Assembly (NCBI GenBank): GCA_003999685.1
Contig: CP021223.1
Coordinates: 930,001 to 994,000 of the forward strand
Direction: 5' to 3'
DNA from: Taiwanofungus camphoratus
Lineage: Eukaryota; Basidiomycota; Agaricomycetes; Polyporales; Taiwanofungaceae
Length of the DNA: 64,000 nt
In this document: piece after piece, positions 24,173 through 36,959 of the stretch
Layout: each line of letters opens with the position of its first letter
Numbering within the stretch: the stretch's first letter is position 1
Notes under the pieces: generated by a model
What the model was told of the DNA's origin: nothing
Databases searched by the model: none
Seen by the model: the letters and a program-made list of their open reading frames with translations, nothing else
Program-made: the position numbers and the translations under genes

Positions 24173-26913
24173 TGACACTACAACTTGTGCAAGTTCGTCA
24201 TCCAATTTGATTGGTTTCCCTCTTTCAAACACACTTTTTGCAGATTACTGATTCAAGTTTAGCCTATATCGTGCTAGGAGGATTTGCTGTTGTAGTATGT
24301 CTCATGTTCACGCCTCAGTCCGCACGAGAAATCAGGCATCGAGTCTTGAAAGTATTTCTGGTGTCGATTCGTCCGCTATCCCCTCGAAATACCGAGGACG
24401 ACGAGCCAGATGCGCTATCAAGACTCGATATGTCGCCCATTGGCGTCTGTTGAGCCTCGTGTTCACTTAAATTCGTGTCACTTTATAGTTCAGTCTGGTG
24501 TCGTTACTCGTGAAGGAGAAGGTGCGCCATTGGAACCGTCTGATCGCTTAGTACTGATACGTTAGTCGCAGTTATACATCAACGAGGTGGTACTCGGGAC
24601 CGCATTCGGAGTGATTATCGGCCCTTACTGCGCTAGTATCTTTGATCCACGGTCATGGGGGAGCCACACTAATGCTATCACCCTCGAAATAATGCGAATT
24701 GTCTTGGCTACTGGTTTATTCGCCATCGGCGTAGAGTTGCCACCGTCGTACATGTTGGACCATGCTAGAGGACTACTCATCATGATCGTGCCAACGATGG
24801 CATTTGGGTGGGTCGTCGTCGCAGGTTTGCAATTTCACCCAAGTGTGTACCTTGTGATATTAATGCAACATGTAGGAGTCATATATGGGCTGTTCCCCAA
24901 ATTCGACTACATATCTGCACTTGTTATTGCCGCTTGTCTGACCCCAACCGACCCGATTATAAGTGCTGCCATCGTTGGTATGTGTTCATCTGGGATTTCA
25001 CCGGCAATTTGCTTATCCCGCTGGTTTCATAGGGGGTAAATTCGCCTTGAGGCATGTGCCTGCCAATCTTCGGCACATCATTTCAGCGGAATCTGCTGCC
25101 AATGATGGACTGGCTTACCCTTTTCTCAGCATCTCAATCTATCTCACTGTTGAAAGTTCCCGCCGCGAGGCAGTTGGCAAGTGGTTCCTGGTAGGCTGGT
25201 TATGTACGCACTGAAATACTCCGTTGTCCATGCTTGTAGCACTCATGGATTTATCTTCAGACCAAGTCATACTAGGTGTAGTCTTGGGAGCCGTCTTAGG
25301 CCAGTCTATCTCAAGAACCGTTTGTTTCACATTTTGATGCAATGTGCTTTGTAGGCTTCATCTTTTCTCACCTGATGAAACTCTCCTACCGAAAGGGATT
25401 CATCAATCGTGAATCATACGTCGCGCAGTATCTGGCCCTCACATTTTTCACGATTGGAATTACGAGTACGATCGGAAGCGATGATCTGCTGGCCGCTTTC
25501 GCAGCAGGCAAGTCCCTTGAACAACTTTACATGACATACAGTCTCAACAGAAAATGGTACAGGTACTGCTATCAATTGGGACGGGCATTTCAGCAATAAG
25601 ACGCAGGATGAAGTGTTCTCATCTGTCATAGACTTACTGCTCAATTGCGGGTGTTTTATATACATAGGAGCATGGTTGCCTTTTAGTTCCTTCAACTCAC
25701 CCGATCTGGGTATTGCGCCTTGGAGGCTGGTTGTCTTGTTCATAGCTATACTGTTTGTTCGCAGGATCCCGTGTCTTTTGCTACTCTATAAATGGGTCCC
25801 GGAGATTCGTAACTGGCGGGAAGCACTATTTTCTGGGCATTTCGGTACGTGGTAATACGGAGTCGTCTCAGGCAGGCTCGACTTTTGACCGCTGCTCATT
25901 GACAGGACCTGTAAACTGTTTATTCATTTGTCGTACTCCGATGATACTGATGCTTGATTAAAGATGGGAGTTGGCGCAGTATTCATTTCCACTCTCGCAG
26001 TGACTAGGCTCCCTGTGCCACATTCTCCCCCACAAGGCCAGGCAGAGTTACTTGCCGCGACATTACAAACTATCGTTTCGTTTGTTGTATTGGGATCCAT
26101 CATCATCCGTGAGTCTACAACGCAGATCACCTCGATTCCGCACTGCATTCTCTTCTCCACAGATGGCCTATCCATCCCTTTCTTCTCCGTCGGCACCAGC
26201 ATACGCGCCCGCACACTGTCTATAACCCAGACTTGGACTTCTCATGGCGCCGCCTCTCCAGAGTGGTTGCTTGGGGCCCGTCGTCGTCCTGTACACGAGA
26301 TGATGGCACTAGGCATTCCTATTCCCGATGTCGAGCAGGGATACAGGGTTAAGAACGGGACAATAAGTGTCGACGAGGTTGAGACTCGCCGTGGCCCTAT
26401 GGTGACTCAAGATGTCAACGTAAACACTATGGTAACGGGCAATGCTTCGACTGTGGACGATGTGAACGAATCCCAGTCCACTATGGACAGACGGCCGGCG
26501 ACCTCTGGAAGCCACGTGCGTGTGTATGCATCACTCGATGCCTTGTCTGCTTATACGTGCTGTGTCAGGTAATGTCCCAGAATAATAACGGCACCGTGCA
26601 TCACGAAGGGAACGTAGAAGACGCCTCCGAGAAATTGGGAGACTCCAGTCTTCAGACGCGGAATTCGGTCCATTCGACCTCTGCTGGCGGAGGGGAGTCT
26701 ATCGTTGCGGCTGCCCTTAGAGTTAGCCGCATGCCAGAAGACGTCGATGAACCTCCTGCAGGGGCCCCAATTGTGGCTGTCCGTTCCCTATCCCATGACC
26801 AACATATGACCGCCTCCGCCACTCCTTCTGACAGGGCCGCAGTCAACGGTGAAGTCGATGGTCGAAGAATTCAGTCGCGGTCGAGGACAGTTCACTTTCC
26901 ATCGCCCCAATGA
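24173..26913 (+). CDS. NHA1: Na+/H+ antiporter (fungal NHA1/Sod2 type, CPA1)
   Basis: Exon 1 is short (ATG at 24173, MTLQLVQ) and joins to ITDSSLAYIVLGGFAVV, then across a further intron to FSLVSLLVKEK and LYINEVVLGTAFGVIIGPY. The transport core includes LATGLFAIGVELPPSYML, YISALVIAACLTPTDPIISA (the TPTDP ion-binding motif), HIISAESAANDGLAYPFL (the ND motif) and FSGHFGPMGVGAVF. After about twelve membrane segments the protein has a long hydrophilic C-tail. The last exon is rich in serine and charged residues and ends HFPSPQ at 26913. The family exports Na+, Li+ and K+ in exchange for protons at the plasma membrane. Confidence 0.92.
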
Positions 26914-27783
26914 CACCTACTATCCTTGACCATGTGGTCGACCACCCCGGGATATCGGCCATTCGAATTTCATTCTCCAGGACCTGCACTTCCTGACCTC
27001 AATTTAGTGTCTATACAAAGTTCAATATCAATTCTCAATGCTGCACTTTTTCTTGGAAGAACATTAAAATTTGATAGTAAATCCTTCGTAAACCTAGTGA
27101 CTACAAGGATTTACACTACAATTGTTCTTGATTTAGCCGTAGATGGAATTTTCTAGAGGTGGGAATGTTTTATAAACCGTTTAGCATCAAGATGAATCAA
27201 GCTTGTCATAATTCTCCGGCTTAGCAACTCCGAAAACAGGCAATTATGCAGCTTGATGTCTCACATTGCCGTGCCACTGCCGTTCTGCTCTCAGATTCTT
27301 GCTGTTCTAGCTTCATTTTCATCACAGGATCAATGGCAAGAACAAGAAAACATAGTCCAACCACAATATGCCTGCGAAGCCATCTGTAGCAGTCAAGTTC
27401 AGTCTCTTCATGTGTCAGCAACGCGAATTGATGCCAAGCACAACACTGAACATATAAATGATTTTGCACTCTCATGTTGTCTCTAGCAGAGGGACAGTTT
27501 TGCCTTCAAAATCTAGTCGGATGTGTAGTGTACATGGCATACTAGAGGTCCATACAAAAATTTTATGACACATGTTGCATAATGTCAAATAATTGCAGAT
27601 TTCCCCCTTAAGTGGTCGACCCGGGCAATGATAATATTCGCATCTCACGGTCTCGCTTTGGAATTGCCAAGGACAAAAGTGTTTATATGGATGACCAAAC
27701 CGCGGAAGCAGTTGCTAATGTTGGAGCACGAGGTTCCTCACGACAGGTTTGACGCTTGTCAATAAGAGTCGCACCGCCGCTTC
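26914..27783. other. Intergenic, AT-rich; may include the 5' end of the LINE
   Basis: No supported gene. The 5' limit of the LINE cannot be fixed because non-LTR elements lack defined ends. The sequence from roughly 27600 could be its 5' untranslated part. Confidence 0.4.
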
Positions 27784-28784
27784 TTGAACCAGTACCACCA
27801 CCATCTCGATTTAGCGCCCGTGCCCAGCATGTCTAAATCTCCTCGCATCCTATCCTTTTCTTCCCCTACTGGTGCCCCTATAGCCGCTGTTGGTCTTAGG
27901 ACTGATGGTGCACCCTCCTCGTTGAGTGCGATGTCGGTGCATGGTGGCTGCCCTGCTCATCACACTCAAGCAGACTCGGATTATCCAAGCTCTCGTCCTC
28001 TGGACACACCTTTGAGCTCACCCTATCATGGGGAGAGTTCCACTTTGAGTTCCTCCCTCTTGGGAGGTCCTCTTTTTGAATCGACGGCTATATTGCTAGA
28101 CGATTCACAAAGGATTCGTAGTAGGCCCTCTCTCTATAGGGGAGGGGGTGACGAATACACTGGTATTGGAGGCAGCCTTGCTGTACCCATGCCCCTTACC
28201 CATGCTGGAAGTGCATGGCACACCAGTTCGGGCTCTGTGCCACCAACCCTCTGTGGGCTTGATGAGTCAGTGTGTGAACCGGATTCTTCCGACGGTGCTT
28301 CGGCCCCACCGTCTGGAACTCCGCTGGCCTCACAACCTATTGAACGGCCTGATTCCCCCATGGCGGTGAAAGCGGACCCCTCCCGTACGCCCAGCCCTGT
28401 GGATGATGGCGACAATCTGCGAGACAAGCCTACTAGGCCCATACTCACATGCATAAGTGCGAATGTTCAGAAATATGCGAAGAATATGAGCATTCTACTC
28501 GAAAGACATAGGGACGCCGACATTGTCTGTGTCCAGGAAATTTTCTGGGGCCGCATTAAGGATGTGGCCTCAGCTAAGTCACAGGATGGGGAGGTGTATG
28601 AGAATACATCTGCCCATGCCTCGTTCAAGTGCCTCGGGGCATCAAAAGATTCCCGGGTCACAGTTTATGTCAACAAGCGGTGGGCTTCAGCTTCTCCACA
28701 AGTTGTCACACATAGCGTATCCCACAAGGATTGCCTTTTGGTAGCGCTTAAGCTTCCGTCTGGGGACTTCCACGTCCTGAACGT
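27784..28784 (+). pseudogene. LINE ORF, 5' segment: low-complexity N-terminus and first half of the endonuclease
   Basis: Roughly 215 codons of proline- and serine-rich sequence (MNQYHHHLDLAPVPSMSKSP onwards) lead into the endonuclease: ILTCISANVQKYAKNMSILL with the catalytic asparagine, DADIVCVQEIFWGR with the catalytic glutamate, and then DCLLVALKLPSGDFHVLNV. The frame runs into the solo LTR at 28785. Confidence 0.8.
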
Positions 28785-30391
28785 TGATACGACCTAGGGG
28801 ACCCTGGTACCTAGGGAGTGCTCCGCAACGTGGCTGTGGGGTAGTGTGATAACTGTGAGGGTGTGAGGGTAGGAGCTACAACCTGTATGATACCGGGAAA
28901 CCTGTATGTCTTGTTTTTGTAAGTAGGGGAGTAAGGGGTCAAGGGTCCTGCACAACAGGATCTTGTTCCTAAGTGCTATACTATCCCTAAGGCCTTGCGA
29001 GGCCCTCCGAAGTACGCGAAGTTCTTCGAGATTTTGCGAAGTCCTTCGAAGTTTTAGCTAAATCGCACGAGCTGACTTCGTAGATGCTGCGAAGTCCTTT
29101 TAGCTAGAGTTAGCTAAAGGGCGTAAGGCTTAGAGGTTTGTTAAAACGAGGTGGGCGAGGTTTGGCTAGCGTAGGAGACCTGTAGGAGAGGTCGGAGAGT
29201 TCGAGGGTGTAGGGAGATGTACTATAGCCTGAAACTAAGGCTATGGGAGAGTCGTAGGGCTATTCGTAGGACGTAGGGATGACGCAACGTGAGCCTAAGG
29301 GTATAACTAAGGTGGAGGCCCACCGGATAGGTGCTATAAGAGGTGCTGAAGGGCGCGAAGTCACGGCGACTTCGTAGATCGTAGTGCGTAGTTCGGGAAG
29401 CGTAGACGTGGTTCGTAGATATATCGCGAGCGTAGACGTAGTTCAAAGGTACTGAAACGGAGCTGGGGTGGAGACTTGGGGACCTTAGGACCGTTCCTAA
29501 GGTTGTACTCGCAGCACTTTCCTGAGATCGGAGCTACAGGGGAACTAGTATTCCAAAGAGAGAAGCATGCACTGAGGGGTCTCTCTCTTACATAGTAAAC
29601 TACCTCTGACTAAATAGGGGAGCGTGAGGTGAACTAATCTTGCGTGAAGTGATCCTTACGAGTCCGAAATGTGTACTAAAACGCATGGACTCCAAAGTGA
29701 ACACGAGGGGGATAGGAACTAATTAGGAACTGAAACAGGGGAACTACGAACGGTAGAAAGGTGACCAACTTCATTCACGAGGGCGGGATGACTATCCGAG
29801 AGCAGCCATGCGCCGTGATCACCTATCTTAGCGGGCTAAGAGCGCACAAAGTTCTTAGCAGCGGGACTTGGCCTAATCGGGGCAGGAGGTGTCCTAACTG
29901 GGTGGAGGGTCATATGGGTACGCCCTAGGATGACCTTATGGCATAGGATCGAGACCCATGGGGGTGCACAAGGCTTCCTAAGTCCAACTTCCGGAACTTC
30001 GGACCGTTTCGGAGCCTATCAGAGGTAGCTGCAATCACAAGAGCTAGGAGAGACTTAGCTAAGACTTCTTAGCTAAGCCCGGGATGAGTGACGTAGTAGA
30101 TAGGACCTAGATCCAATGGAACAGTATGGGAGGGCCGGCAGTGTCCGATAGTGGACTTAGCAGGAGTTAGGGACTTCGCGTCTAGCATTCGAAATCTCGT
30201 AGCACCTCGTGTGACTTCGCAAGACTTCGTAGGGTGTTAGGAGGGTTTAGGAAGGAGAGGGGGTGTTAGAAATATTATAGGAACCTATCCCTTCTGTCGT
30301 AGGCTGTAGGAGAGTCTTAGAGTGGTCGGTTGGGGGATTAGAAATCTCCTAAAATCGCGATTCGGGGCCCAGGAGGCTACGGGACTCATCA
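28785..30391 (-). repeat. Solo-LTR-like fossil A (1607 bp) inside the LINE endonuclease
   Basis: Begins TGATACGACC and ends GACTCATCA, so the ends read TG...CA. The 4-bp direct repeat ACGT flanks it (28781-28784 and 30392-30395), and the LINE reading frame resumes exactly across the site. It is the inverted counterpart of the element at 32641-34396. It has no internal coding domain, so it is best read as the remnant left when the two LTRs of a retrotransposon recombined. Family (Ty1/copia or Ty3/gypsy) cannot be told. It is younger than the LINE it sits in. Strand is set arbitrarily against the other copy. Confidence 0.65.
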
Positions 30392-30395
30392 ACGT

Positions 30396-32640
30396 GTACA
30401 ACGACAGCACCACCTTTGATGCTGTCCGATATTTGGAAACACATGTCCACACGCTTCCACCCATTGCGTGCATGTGCAGGGATTTCAATCTCCGCCACCC
30501 ATTGTGGGATGTACGTGCTGCGGGATCTCGGGTGCGGCCTCCGTGCTATGCTGATTCCAATCGCCTTATCGAGCTGGCCCAGGCCGAGCTTGATCTGGTC
30601 TTGCTGAACGCCCAGAACGGTCCAGTCACTTGGCGTTCCCACAATATTGCTCTCACGCCTGGAGTCATTGACTTGGTGTGGATCGACCCAGTGTACTATG
30701 AAGGCCAAGACCTTCATGTACTCATGTCACATCACCATAACAGTGACCATGCGGTCCTGCGATGGGAGATGTCAATTGAAGTCGAGCCAGAACTGGTGCG
30801 GGGTATACCTCGCACCAGTGACGTGGCCCAACAATTTGTGACGGCAACGGCGAAATTGTTCACTGATTACCCTACACATTTCAGCAGCGCCCAAGGTGTT
30901 GAATGTATGGGGAACCGCCTTGAGCGAGACCTCCAAAGACTATGGATGGAGTATTCATCAGTGAAGCGCCTGTCCAAACGCTCAAAGTCGTGGTGGGATG
31001 CTGCATGCTCTCGTGCGGCCACTAAGCTTGCGAACACCCAGCACCGTCTTAGTGCGGCATCTGGGCAGTATCGCTACCTCCGTCATCAGTTGGGACCTGG
31101 AGCTCAGGCCACTGCAGACGCATATGATGTTGCTGCCGAACTTTGGTCCGAACGGCATAAACAACGTGCAACACTTCACCTTGCCACGAAGCGGGCGAAG
31201 CGTGCACACTTTGATCGGATCATGGATGAATCCAATCCCCAACTGATCTCAGATTTTGTCGTCTGGACAAAGCCGAGATGGCAAGAAGCCACCATTCAGC
31301 TGCGTCAAGCTGACGGTGCGCCAGTCCAAAGTGCGGCTGATCTCAGTCGTGCCTTTCAAGCCCAGTTCACACCCGCCAACCCACGGCCGGTGGATCTGTC
31401 CTTTATAGACAAAATTCCTCAACGGGAGGAGTTGACTCTACCAGACATTAGTGAGTTTGAGATTCGTGAGAATCTTAAATCCACTAGGAATATCTCCGCA
31501 CCTGGTTCCGATCACGTGAATTGGATGTGGATTAAATGGTTGGTGGACCGGATCGAGCGCTCTGAGGAGGGCATCGAGACCGATCTCGGTATACACGTGT
31601 GGCAATGGCTGCGCGCATACTATAATGCTTGCCTTGATTTCGAGGTCTATCTGAGCGTCTTCAAGCGGTCTGTTACGGTGGTTCTGCCCAAACTGAACAA
31701 ACTGGACTATACGCTAGCGAAGGCCTACAGGCCTATCTGCTTGCTGAATTGCTTTGGCAAATTGTTTGAAAAGATTATTGCCAAACGAATGCAGTGGGAC
31801 GCCCAGAAATGGGGAATCCTACACCCATGCCAGTTTGGTGGGGCTATGCAGCATAGCACCATCGATGCTGGCATCCAGCTTGTGCACAATGTCAAAGAGG
31901 CATGGGCACGAAACCTTATCCCATCGGTGCTGTTGCTCGATGTGTCACAGTTCTACCCGTCCATCAACCATGATGCGCTGGTAGGAATCATGCGAAAGCA
32001 GAGCTTCAATAGCAAGCTCTGTAATTTCATGGCAAATTACTTGATTGGGTGGAAAACCCGATTCTTGTTCAATGGCACCCTGACCGATCCATCCGACTCT
32101 GATGTTGGAGTTGGCCAGGGATCAAGCTTATCCCCAATTCTATCTGGGGTTTACATTGCACCGGTTATACACAAGTGGGCGCCTGTCCATTTAGTACAGC
32201 CGGGCCATACCAGGACCCAGTTCTATGTGGACGATGGTCTCATCATGGCGGCTTCACCGAAGGCTGTTGATGACAGCCCACAAGCCCTTGTACTAAAAAA
32301 CAACGCCATTTTGGCGGATGTCTTCCATGATCTCGTAGGTGACCTGAACCGTTTAGGTTTAGGCGTCGAAGGAGACAAGTTGGAGTTGATGCACTTCTGG
32401 AAGCGCCAGAAGGGGTACTCAACTTCTCGACCCCTTGGTCCGGATCTAACTATTTGGACTGATGGACATGATGTCACTTTGCGAGCAAAGGACACTATGC
32501 GCTACCTTGGGTTCTTCTTGGACCCCAAGCTTAGCTTCCATGCGCACGTGCAGTTTTATGCCAATAAGGCGGCTAGCACGTGCAACGCACTCCGCATGCT
32601 TGGTAACTCGGCACGTGGATTCCATCCCATCAACAAGCGG
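30396..32640 (+). pseudogene. LINE ORF, middle segment: second half of endonuclease and reverse transcriptase
   Basis: Opens with VYNDSTTFDAVRYLETH and CRDFNLRHPLWD, and the HNSDHAVLRWEM motif completes the endonuclease. The reverse transcriptase follows with RPICLLNCFGKLFEKIIAKR, QFGGAMQHSTIDAG, VLLLDVSQFYPSINHDALV (catalytic Asp), GVGQGSSLSPILSGVY and the catalytic QFYVDDGLIMAA. About 750 codons are open without a stop, so this segment is well kept. It is cut at 32640 by the second solo LTR, just after PINKR. Confidence 0.88.
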
Positions 32641-34396
32641 TGATGAGTCCTGTAGCCTCCTGGGCCCCGAATCGTGATTTTAGGAGATTTCTAATCCCCC
32701 AACCGACCACTCTAAGACTCTTCTACAGCCTACAACAGGAGGGATAGGTTCCTATAATATTCCTAATGCCTCCTTTCCTTCCTAATCCCTTCTAACACCC
32801 TATGAAGTCTTGCGAAGTCACACGAGGTGCTACGAGGTCTCGAATGCTAGACGCGAAGTCCCTAACTCCTGCTAAGTCCACTATCGGACACTGCCGGCCC
32901 TCCCATACTGTTCTATTGGATCTAGGTCCTACCTACTACGTCACTCATCCCGGGCTTAGCTAAGAAGTCTTAGCTAAGTCTCTCCTAGCTCTTGTGATTG
33001 CAGCTACCTCTGATAGGCTCCGAAACGGTCCGAAGTTCCGGAAGCTGGACTTAGGAAGCCTTGCGCACCCCATGGGTCTCGATCCTATGCCATAAGGTCA
33101 TCCTAGGGCATATCCATATGGTCCTCCACCCAGTTAGGACACCTCCTACCCCGATTAGGCCAAGTCCCACTGCTAAGAACTTCGTACGCTCTTAGCCCAC
33201 TAAGATAGTTGATCACGACGCATGGCTGCTCTCGGATAGTCATCCCGCCCTCGTGAATGAACTTGGTCACCTTTCTACCATACGTAGTTCCCCTGTTTCA
33301 GTTCCTATTTAGTTCCTATCCTCCTCGTGTTCACTTCGGAACCCATGCGCTGTAGTACACATTTCGGACTCGTAAGGATCACTTCACGCAAGAATAGTTC
33401 ACCTCACGCTCCCCTATTTAGTCAGAGGTAGTTTACTATGTACGAGAGAGACCCCTCAGTGCACGCTCCTCTCTTTGGAATACAAGTTCCCCTGTACCTC
33501 CGATCTCAGGAAAGTGTCGCGAGTACAACCTTAGGAACGATCCTAAGACCCCTAAGTCTCCACCCCAGCTCTATTTCAGTACCTTTGATCTACGTCTACA
33601 CTCGCAATATATCTACGAACCACGTCTACACTTCCCGAACTACGCGCTACGATCTACAAAGTCGCCGTGACTTCGCGCCCTTCAGCACCTCTTATAGCAC
33701 CTATCCGGTGGGCCTCCGCCTTAGTTATACCCTTAGGCTCACGTTGCGTCATTCCTACATCCTACGAATAACCCTATGACTCCCCCATAGCCTTCATTTC
33801 AGGCTATAGCACCTCCCCCTACGCCCTCAAACTCTCTGACCTACACCTCGAAGTCATCAGACACTTCAGAGCTTCCAGCAACCTCGTTCTCCCATTCCTA
33901 TTCCAAGTATTAGCTCTCTGAACCATCCGACCTCTCCTACAAGTCTCCTATGCTAGCCAAACCTCGCTCTAACAAACCTTTAAGCCTTACACCCTTTAGC
34001 TAACTCTAGCTAAAAGGACTTCGCAGCAGTCTCGTACCCTCTGCCGCTTAGTAGAAACTATAGTCCATTAGCTTATTGCTCCCTAACTCCATACAGCCTA
34101 CGAAATCAGCTCGCGCGATTTAGCTAAACTTCGAAGGACTTTGCAGAATCTCGAAGAACTTCGCGTACTTTGGAGGGCCTCGCAAGGCCTTAGGGATAGT
34201 ATAGCACTTAGGAACAAGATCCTGTTGTGCAGGACCCTTGACCCCTTACTCCCCCACTTACAAAAAACAAGACATACAGGTTTCCCGGTATCATACAGGT
34301 TGTAGCTCCTACCCTCACATCCTCACAGTTATCACACTACCCCACAGCCACGTTGCGGAGCACTTCCTAGGTACCAGGGTCCCCTAGATCGTATCA
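32641..34396 (+). repeat. Solo-LTR-like fossil B (1756 bp) inside the LINE reverse transcriptase C-terminal region
   Basis: Begins TGATGAGTCC and ends GATCGTATCA, again TG...CA. The 4-bp duplication GCGG flanks it (32637-32640 and 34397-34400). It is the inverted relative of fossil A, longer by about 150 bp and scattered with base differences, so the pair did not insert recently. It carries no coding domain. The sequence is made of short repeated motifs around CTTCG, GCTAA and CCTAAG. Confidence 0.65.
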
Positions 34397-34400
34397 GCGG

Positions 34401-36170
34401 TGGCTCTATATTGCGCACGTTGTTCCGTTGATGCTATATGGCGCTCAACTGTGGTGGAACCCACAATGGAGGGGCCTCAAATGGGCTGCAAAAGAATTGC
34501 AGACCGCTCAGTCTAGAGCTGCTCAGTGGATCACCGGCTGCTTTAAGACCACACCAATCAGGGCGATGGAGATGTTGGGTGGGTTGGTACCCATCCGCAT
34601 CCAGGTCGACCGGTACATGGAAAAAGCTGCGCTTAGAGTGAGACGAGTTCATGAAGGGCACCCAATGAGGGCCGCCCTTCCACCTTATTGAGCGACCAAC
34701 ATCACCAATATTACTGTGCCATGGCCGCTTAACTTGCGCCGTGGCAAAAAACAGGCTGTCACCCCCATGACGTTCATTGATTGCATCGGGCAGCAGTCAT
34801 CAGAAGACTTTGCACCACTCCACCCGGAGGCGTGGCCTGGTGATCGGGTCGTGGATCGGTACATTGATTGTTTCAAGCGGGTGTTCCTGGACGGAAAAGG
34901 TCTGAACAAACGCTCACCTGAATTTGCTGACTGGTTGGAGTTCACCTGGTGGCCGGAGTTCCGGCGCCAGCTGGCCCAGCCAGAAGGGCAAATGTTGTTC
35001 ACTGACGGGTCGTATGCAAATGCACCAGAAGTGAGATCCGATAGCGTGTGGCTCATCATTGACAGGGAAGACCACGTTGCTCATGGGAAGTTCGGGGCCG
35101 GGAAGGTCCAGAGCTTCGATGCAGAGATGCTGGCATTGGCGCGTGGGCTGCGTGAAGCGGTCCGTGACGTCCCTGCCCACATCACCACCCTTATAGTCTG
35201 CTCCGATAACCAATCGGCACTCGACCGAATTTTCCAGCCGGAGACCAGACCGTCGCAGATGGCGGCGATCATGGCTTCCCAACACGTACGAGTGTTCCTC
35301 AATGCTGACGAACGCCGATGTATTGTCCTTTTTTGGGTCCCATCTCACAAAGGCATTTTTCAGAATGAGTTCGTTGACGAACTCACGAAGAAAGCATTGG
35401 ATGATCCCCAACCGGAATTCATCTCACAATCAATGGCCCTTGCTCGTGTCAAGGCAAGGGTCAAAAAGCGCTGGGCGACTTTAGTCAACAATCCCAGCTA
35501 TCGTGGCCGGAGGTTATGGAAAGTAACCAAAGACGCCTTACCGTTGCACGGAACCATGGCCAAGGGCACGTGGGTCTTGAAGGCAGCTGGCAAGTCCAAC
35601 AAGGAGGTGGCACGCGTATGCCGCATGCTCACCAACCACTTCCCAGGCAGTGAATACCGCTCTAGGTTCAACATCTCAGGCCCTCATCTCTGCTTGTGCG
35701 GAGCAGAGGAAACCAGGGAACACGTGCTCTTTGACTGCCCATTCTGGGTCAGGACGAAGCGCCAACAGGGTCCTCGAGACCCGCTTCTGATGGGGCCCCC
35801 TGAACAAAGGGGTTGGACCCTGGACAACATTATGGAGTTCCTTCAGCTCAACCCGATGGTCTCTACATTTGATTGGGTGGAGATTCTGGCGGAATCTCTG
35901 CTTGAAGCTGAAGCTGTGCGCACGAGAACATTCACTCGTGCTCGTCTTATGTGCCACACTGTCGGAAGACAAGCGGCATGGCAGCGGTTCCATGCGGACC
36001 GACATTTAGATCCCAGAATGACCACCGCCCTGGGTGGAAAATTCCGTGATTTCTGTGAATGGTATGACGCCGAAGCAAAGGCGTTTGAACTATACCATAA
36101 TTGGGTAGACGAGGGGATAGCGGAACCCAGTATCCGCGACGACCCCCCTGTATACCCGAACGATAACTGA
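34401..36170 (+). pseudogene. LINE ORF, 3' segment: RT connection and RNase H domain
   Basis: Resumes with LYIAHVVPLMLYGAQLWWNP and AQSRAAQWITGCFKTTPIRA, the usual region after a LINE RT. An in-frame TGA at 34689-34691 interrupts it, and the same frame then stays open to 36170. The RNase H domain shows LFTDGSYANAPE (Asp), FDAEMLALARGLRE (Glu), IVCSDNQSALDRIF (Asp) and FWVPSHKGIFQNEFVDELTK (His/Asp). A CLCGAEETREHVLFDCPFW zinc-knuckle-like stretch follows, common near LINE C-termini. Confidence 0.85.
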
Positions 36171-36485
36171 GGCCTGAAACCTGTAAGGCTACACTCAGTT
36201 CTTTAGGTGATTTACTGACGGAACGGGATCACCGGGCCGGGTAAACACACAGAGCGTGAAAAGCAGGTCGGGCGGAGGTCGGGTATGGTGTCCTATGGAT
36301 GACTGTACCCTTTCTTTTGCAGGCCTTGTTGGATTATCTGCCCACGCCACATAACAAGGCCACTGAAACCTGTAGGTGTGCCACTCATGCGGGCGCGGAT
36401 GCCCACTTAATATCATTATTACTCTACATGTACCTACGCCGTATGGAGTATAAACCCGAGGAAAAAAAATAAATAAATAAATAAG

Positions 36486-36959
36486 AGTCGCGCTTACCCA
36501 ATGACTTATATTACAAACCTACCACTTGGACTGCACATCCTTTCAGGCATTTCGACACCTGTGCTGTATATATGGCTCAACTATCCACTCCATATCTAAG
36601 TAAGAACAGACTGATGACATACCATCCTGTCGAGACGTGTAGGCTACATCTTTATAAAATGGTTGTTCCAAGATCCAACAATACTATACGATTTGACGAA
36701 TAGCATACCTCATCGCTACGATACAATTAGCTACAACGGTTCGGTGTATACACTTGCATGGAATCAAAAACCAGTATACAGCACACGAGAGTGGTACGAG
36801 GCGTTAAAACGGGAAGTGGCGGCGGAAACTCAGGTATAGCTAGGATCACCAGGGGGAGAAGACAAAGAGGAAAGGGTCGTACTGCAGAGCTGTGTCAGAT
36901 ATGTCGGAGGAAGGGCGAAAATCGTACCTAACGGGCGGGCAAAAACTCAAAAATTGCAA
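36486..36959. other. Intergenic between the LINE tail and PTC1
   Basis: AT-rich, no open frame of note. It contains the PTC1 3' untranslated region. Confidence 0.4.

Larger units (their letters stand above)
27784..36485 (+). mobile_element. LINE (Tad1-like: endonuclease, RT, RNase H) interrupted by two solo LTRs
   Basis: Three sense-oriented pieces, 27784-28784, 30396-32640 and 34401-36485, form one collinear non-LTR retrotransposon. The order is an apurinic-type endonuclease, a reverse transcriptase and a C-terminal RNase H, the layout of the fungal Tad1 clade. Two TG...CA elements with 4-bp target duplications sit between the pieces. The 3' end carries a short A-rich AAATAAATAAATAAATAAG run at about 36464-36485, as expected for target-primed insertion. 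An in-frame TGA at 34689-34691 and the two insertions mean this copy is dead. Confidence 0.85.

Noticed and set aside
28785-34396. Solo-LTR pair read as long terminal inverted repeats of one large element carrying the reverse transcriptase
   Set aside because: Each repeat has its own 4-bp target duplication, and LINE sequence is collinear outside as well as between them, so they are two independent insertions into the LINE.
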